A stretch of 34,989 bases of DNA from Ramlibacter sp. (GTDB lineage: Bacteria; Pseudomonadota; Gammaproteobacteria; Burkholderiales; Burkholderiaceae_C): assembly GCA_021323335.1 (NCBI GenBank), contig JAJTCN010000048.1:1-34989 (forward strand). The letters run 5' to 3'. The notes beneath the pieces were generated by a model, which was given only the letters and a program-made list of their open reading frames with translations, did not search any database and was not told the DNA's origin. Below, piece after piece: positions 31,736 to 34,989 of this stretch. A program made the translations under genes and the position numbers. Position 1 is the first letter of the stretch. The number at the start of each line of letters is the position of its first letter.

Positions 31736-32314
31736 ATGAACCGACCCGCCCTGCAGATCATCCGCGACGAGCACGCCGCCGTTTCCGCCGTCCTGCGCTC
31801 CATGCTGCGGATGCTGGAGCGGGGGCCCGCCGACGAGCCGATGCGCTTCTTCGACGTGGTGCGGGCCATGCTGTTCTACATCGACGAATTCCCCGAGCGG
31901 CGGCACCACCCCAAGGAGTCGGACCTGCTGTTCCCCAAGCTCGCGCGGGTGGCGCCGGAGCTGATGCCGGTGATCGCGCAGCTGGAGGACGACCACCTGC
32001 GCGGCGAACACCGCGTGCGGGAGTTGCAACACCTGCTGCTGGCCTGGGAACTGCTGGGCGACAGCCGCCGCTGGCCGTTCGAGGACGCGGCGCGCAAGTA
32101 CGTCGAGTTCTACCTCGCGCACATGCGCACCGAGGAGACGCAGCTGATGCCGCATGCGGACAAGCTCTCGCCGCAGGACTGGGACGAGCTGAACGCCGCC
32201 TTCGCGCAACAGGTCGACCCGATGGTGGCCGGCAACAAGGACCCGCTGTACGACCGCCTGTTCACGCGCATCGTGATGCGGGCGCCGGCGCCTATCGGGG
32301 TGGGGGCGGAGTAA
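31736..32314 (+). CDS. Hemerythrin-like HHE domain protein
   Basis: 192 residues. Di-iron-type His and Glu/Asp sets are spread over four helices: IIRDEHAAV (about 8-16), FPERRHHPKESDLLFP (about 53-68), EDDHLRGEHRV (about 86-96), and HMRTEETQLMPHADK (about 131-145). Such proteins bind O2, NO or store iron. AGGAGA is 8 bases before the ATG at 31736; a frame from 31676 overlaps the FNR-like box and is rejected. A role in low-oxygen or NO response is inferred from the box. Confidence 0.9.
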   Translation: MNRPALQIIRDEHAAVSAVLRSMLRMLERGPADEPMRFFDVVRAMLFYIDEFPERRHHPKESDLLFPKLARVAPELMPVIAQLEDDHLRGEHRVRELQHLLLAWELLGDSRRWPFEDAARKYVEFYLAHMRTEETQLMPHADKLSPQDWDELNAAFAQQVDPMVAGNKDPLYDRLFTRIVMRAPAPIGVGAE

Positions 32315-32319
32315 CTTGC

Positions 32320-32403
32320 TGCTGGGGTTCGCCTTCGGGCTCACCACCAGCCTACGGCCGCGCAAAGAGTCTCGTAGGCTGGGGTGACGCAAGGAACCCC
32401 AGC
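32320..32403. repeat. Long inverted repeat, family D copy 2
   Basis: GCTGGGGTTCGCCTTCGGGC with TCACCACCAGCCTACGG, and an imperfect complement CGTAGGCTGGGGTGACGCAA then GGAACCCCAGC, between the convergent hemerythrin and glutathione-transferase genes. Same head sequence as copy 1 at 31573. Confidence 0.8.
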
Positions 32404-32411
32404 TCGCCGCG

Positions 32412-33017
32412 CTACGCCAGCTTCTCCACCTTCAGCGCCTCCTGCACCGCCGGCCGCGCCTCCACGCGGGCGTGGTGCGCCAGCAGGTTGGCATAGGCGG
32501 ACAGGTCGACCCCCATCGGCTTGCTCCAGCGCGTCACCGTGTACAGGTAGGCATCGGCCACCGTGAAGGTGTCGCCCATCAGGTAGTCCTTGCCCTGCAG
32601 CTCCTTGTCGACGAACTGGAAGCGGTTGGCCAGGCGGTCGCGGTAGATCTGCTTGCCGGCATCCGGCATGGCGGCGTTGAACAGCGGCGAGAAGGACTTG
32701 TGGATCTCGGTGCCGATGAAGGTCAGCCACTCCTGCAGGCGATAGCGCGGCAGCGTGCCGTTGGCCGGCGCGAGGTTCTTCGCCGGCACCTGATCGGCCA
32801 GGTATTGCACGATGGCCGGGCCTTCGCGCAGCCGCGTGCCGTCGTCCAGTTCCAGCAGCGGCACGTAGCCCAGCGGGTTGACCGTGTAGTAGTCGGTGCC
32901 GTCCGGCAGCTTGTGCGTCTTGGTCGGCGCCAGCACTGGCTCGAACGCCAGGCCGGCCTCGCGCAGCACGATGTGCGGTGACAGGGAGCAGGCGCCGGGG
33001 GAGTAGTAAAGCTTCAT
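32412..33017 (-). CDS. gstA: Beta-class glutathione S-transferase
   Basis: 201 residues. N-terminal thioredoxin-like domain MKLYYSPGACSLSPHIVLRE with the beta-class Cys10; the GSH-binding NPLGYVPLLELDDG and EGPAIVQYLAD segments; then the helical domain with FIGTEIHKSFSPLF, whose His fits H106 of beta-class enzymes. Cytosolic; conjugates or reduces electrophiles with glutathione. AAGGA precedes the ATG. Confidence 0.94.
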   Translation of the reverse strand: MKLYYSPGACSLSPHIVLREAGLAFEPVLAPTKTHKLPDGTDYYTVNPLGYVPLLELDDGTRLREGPAIVQYLADQVPAKNLAPANGTLPRYRLQEWLTFIGTEIHKSFSPLFNAAMPDAGKQIYRDRLANRFQFVDKELQGKDYLMGDTFTVADAYLYTVTRWSKPMGVDLSAYANLLAHHARVEARPAVQEALKVEKLA

Positions 33018-33131
33018 CGCGGTTTCCTTCGGGGCGGGTGTGTGTTGCTGGCAGGTGAAAAATCGATGCTAGCCAATGCCGGCAAGCCGTGCTGGCTTGG
33101 GGCTGCTGCCGCGCTTCGCCACAATGCAGCC

Positions 33132-34421
33132 ATGGTGCGGATCGTGAAATGGCTGGTCGCTGCAGCGGCACTCGGCGTGCTGCTGCTGGTCGGCGTGGCC
33201 ATGGCCCTGCAGCAGTGGTTGCGCACCGATGACTTTCGCAGCCGGATCGAGCGCGACGCCTCGGCGGCGCTGGGCGCGCCGCTGAAACTCGGTCGCCTGT
33301 CGGTGGACCTGTGGCCGCTGCCGGCGGTGGCGGCCGATGACGTGCGGCTGCTCACCCGGCCGCCGCTCACCATCGGCCGGGTCGAGGCGCGGCCGGGCTG
33401 GGTGGCGCTGCTGGGCGGGCGGCTGGAGGTGGCCACGCTGATCGTGCGCAAGGCGGTGTTGCCCGAGACCGCCATCGCCTTCGTCGGCGCCGCAATGCAG
33501 AAGAAGGTCAAGGCGCCAGCCGGCCGACCCGCCCCGAAGCAGGCCGGGCGGGACCCGCGCGGCGGCACCTCGCTGATGCCACGCCGCGCCGTGCTGGACG
33601 AGGTGACCTGGATCGACGCCAAGGGCCTGCGCGCGACCGTCAACGCCGAGATGGACCTGGGCGGGGACGGATTGCTGGACGCGGCGACCTTCGACGTCGT
33701 GCAGGGCCGCTTCTTCGGCACCAAGGGGTCGATCCGCCGCCAGGGCTCGCAATGGCCGCTGCGCGTCGACATCGGCGGCGGCCAGATCACCGGCAACCTG
33801 CAGGTCCAGCCGGGCAAGGCGGCCGGCGTGCTGCTCCTGGTGGGCCTGATCAGCACGGAGAAGGTGGAGATCGCCGCCCTGACGGCGCCGCAGAAGCCGC
33901 TGACCGGCAAGCTGCAGGCGCAGACCACCCTGCGCGCCGAGTTCCGGGAGTTCGGCCAACTGGCCGACGTGCTGAGAACCGAGACGCGCTTCACCGTGCG
34001 CGACGCCGTGCTGCAGAAGATCGACCTGCAGAAGGCGGTGCAGACCATCGGGCTCAGCCGCGGCGGCACGACCCCGCTGGACACGCTGGCGGGCACCGTC
34101 ACGACCCAGGGCAAGGCCGTCCACCTGACCCATCTGGTTGCGACCTCCGGCATGTTGACGGCGACCGGCAACGTCTCGATCGCCGCCGACAAGGCGCTCA
34201 GCGGCCGCGTGAACGTCGACCTCACGGCCACCGGCGGCGCCATGGGCGTGCCGCTCGCGGTGGGTGGCACCACCGACGACCCGAGCGTGATGCTAACGCG
34301 CGGCGCCATGGTGGGCGCGGCGCTCGGCACGCTGGTGGCGCCGGGCGCGGGCACGGCGGCCGGCGCCTCGGCGGGCAACCGCATCGGCGACGCACTCGGC
34401 GGCCTGTTCGGCGGCAAGTAG
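33132..34421 (+). CDS. AsmA-like family protein
   Basis: 429 residues. N-terminal membrane anchor MVRIVKWLVAAAALGVLLLV, then beta-rich periplasmic part with the AsmA-type start (SRIERDASAALGAPLKLGRL, LSVDLWPLPAVAADDVRL) and a C-terminal AsmA-like domain (about 250-395). A Gly/Ala-rich tail (GAALGTLVAPGAGTAAGASA) ends GGLFGGK. AsmA-like proteins are thought to carry lipids between envelope membranes. The start at 33132 fits the anchor; no ribosome site is clear. Confidence 0.85.
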   Translation: MVRIVKWLVAAAALGVLLLVGVAMALQQWLRTDDFRSRIERDASAALGAPLKLGRLSVDLWPLPAVAADDVRLLTRPPLTIGRVEARPGWVALLGGRLEVATLIVRKAVLPETAIAFVGAAMQKKVKAPAGRPAPKQAGRDPRGGTSLMPRRAVLDEVTWIDAKGLRATVNAEMDLGGDGLLDAATFDVVQGRFFGTKGSIRRQGSQWPLRVDIGGGQITGNLQVQPGKAAGVLLLVGLISTEKVEIAALTAPQKPLTGKLQAQTTLRAEFREFGQLADVLRTETRFTVRDAVLQKIDLQKAVQTIGLSRGGTTPLDTLAGTVTTQGKAVHLTHLVATSGMLTATGNVSIAADKALSGRVNVDLTATGGAMGVPLAVGGTTDDPSVMLTRGAMVGAALGTLVAPGAGTAAGASAGNRIGDALGGLFGGK

Positions 34422-34457
34422 GCGCGGCGCGGCCGTCTGGCGGCGTCCTACTTGCCG
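34412..34457. repeat. Inverted repeat spanning the AsmA-like stop codon
   Basis: Perfect 11-bp arms CGGCAAGTAGG and CCTACTTGCCG around a 24-bp G+C-rich loop. The stop codon TAG lies in the left arm. No U-run follows, so it is not a standard terminator. The remaining gap to 34530 shows nothing else. Confidence 0.7.
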
Positions 34458-34530
34458 ACGCGACGGCAGACTATCGCCCGCTGCGGATGGGTTCCTTAGC
34501 ATCGACGTACAAACTTTGGTACGGAACAAG

Positions 34531-34989
34531 ATGCATCTCTCCACGGTCGAGACGGTCCTCGAATACGACGTCAAGACGCATTCCCACTTCAGCTTCAACA
34601 TCGAGGCGGCCCACTGGCCGACCCAGAAGATCCTGAGCGAGCGCCTGGCCCTTTCCTCCGGCGTGACGCCGCACAGCTACACCGACCCGCGCAGCGGCAA
34701 CCGCTTCATCCGCTTCGACGCCGCGCCGGGCCCGCTGCTGGTGAATTACAAGGCCGAGGTCGAAGTGCACACGCCCGAGCCGGACACCTCGCTGCGCGAG
34801 ATGCCGGTGGGCGAAGTGCCGGACGACGTCTTTCCCTACCTGATGGCCACGCGCTACTGCGAATCGGACGTGCTGTGCAGCCAGATCGTTTCGATGTTCG
34901 GCGAGGTGGCGCCGGGCTATGGCCGCGTCAAGGCGATCCAGGACTGGATCCACCAGAACATCACGTACAAGCCGGGCAGCACCGACTCC
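34531..34989 (+). CDS. Transglutaminase-like family protein (partial)
   Basis: The 153 visible residues begin MHLSTVETVLEYDVKTHSHF and hold the N-terminal beta-rich domain of transglutaminase-like cysteine peptidase/transferase proteins, then YCESDVLCSQIVSMFGEVAP and AIQDWIHQNITYKPGSTDS, which in the family run straight into the catalytic Cys-His-Asp core (missing past the right edge). No signal peptide. The catalytic residues cannot be checked in this window. Confidence 0.8.
   Translation, partial: MHLSTVETVLEYDVKTHSHFSFNIEAAHWPTQKILSERLALSSGVTPHSYTDPRSGNRFIRFDAAPGPLLVNYKAEVEVHTPEPDTSLREMPVGEVPDDVFPYLMATRYCESDVLCSQIVSMFGEVAPGYGRVKAIQDWIHQNITYKPGSTDS

Overview
The window is 35 kb of very G+C-rich DNA. 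Its gene families are typical of Betaproteobacteria, order Burkholderiales. Codon use, the minCDE order, the beta-class glutathione transferase, the Tim44-like and AsmA-like proteins and several REP-like palindromes suggest Comamonadaceae (a Ramlibacter/Variovorax-like genome). This is inference from the sequence alone. No tRNA, rRNA, CRISPR array, integrase or transposase was recognised, so it reads as chromosomal backbone with accessory patches.

Layout. 0-1.8 kb: a partial enolase-superfamily enzyme and a LysR regulator, both on minus. 1.9-6.8 kb: a plus-strand accessory operon of a class III nucleotidyl cyclase with TolB-like and TPR parts, a PAP2/vanadium-haloperoxidase-fold enzyme starting with seven Met-Thr-Ser repeats, and an overlapping subtilisin-like peptidase whose catalytic serine is in another reading frame. 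6.8-14.4 kb: a peptide-type ABC substrate-binding protein, small proteins, a VOC/DUF1428 pair, a Tim44-like membrane protein, a CMD/AhpD-like protein, and a divergent NhaR-type regulator and MFS transporter. 14.4-14.9 kb: a gene-free stretch with a REP pair, DnaA boxes and a DnaA-trio-like tract that looks like an oriC unwinding module without dnaA beside it. 14.9-19.5 kb: an NnrU-like protein, two proteins sharing a C-terminal module, a DUF3455 lipoprotein, an SDR and small proteins. 19.6-21.5 kb: the minCDE division-site operon. 21.6-23.2 kb: UdgX with its DUF4130/TIGR03915 partner. 23.3-26.3 kb: a ybhP-clsB-ybhN-type cardiolipin synthase operon, with a PagL lipid A deacylase divergent from it. 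27-28.6 kb: three small exported proteins including a Spy/CpxP-like one. 28.6-31.6 kb: a copper module (cueR, copZ, copA) with two facing CueR-type promoters. 31.7-35 kb: a hemerythrin protein behind an FNR-like box, a glutathione transferase, an AsmA-like protein and a partial transglutaminase-family protein.

Working together. The clearest functional units are division-site placement (minCDE), copper efflux (CueR-CopZ-CopA), envelope lipid handling (ClsB, YbhN-like, YbhP-like, PagL) and uracil-DNA processing (UdgX plus DUF4130). The least familiar unit is the cyclase/PAP2/peptidase operon. At least four REP-like palindrome families lie between genes, and one copy lies inside minC, where it encodes part of the linker between its two domains.
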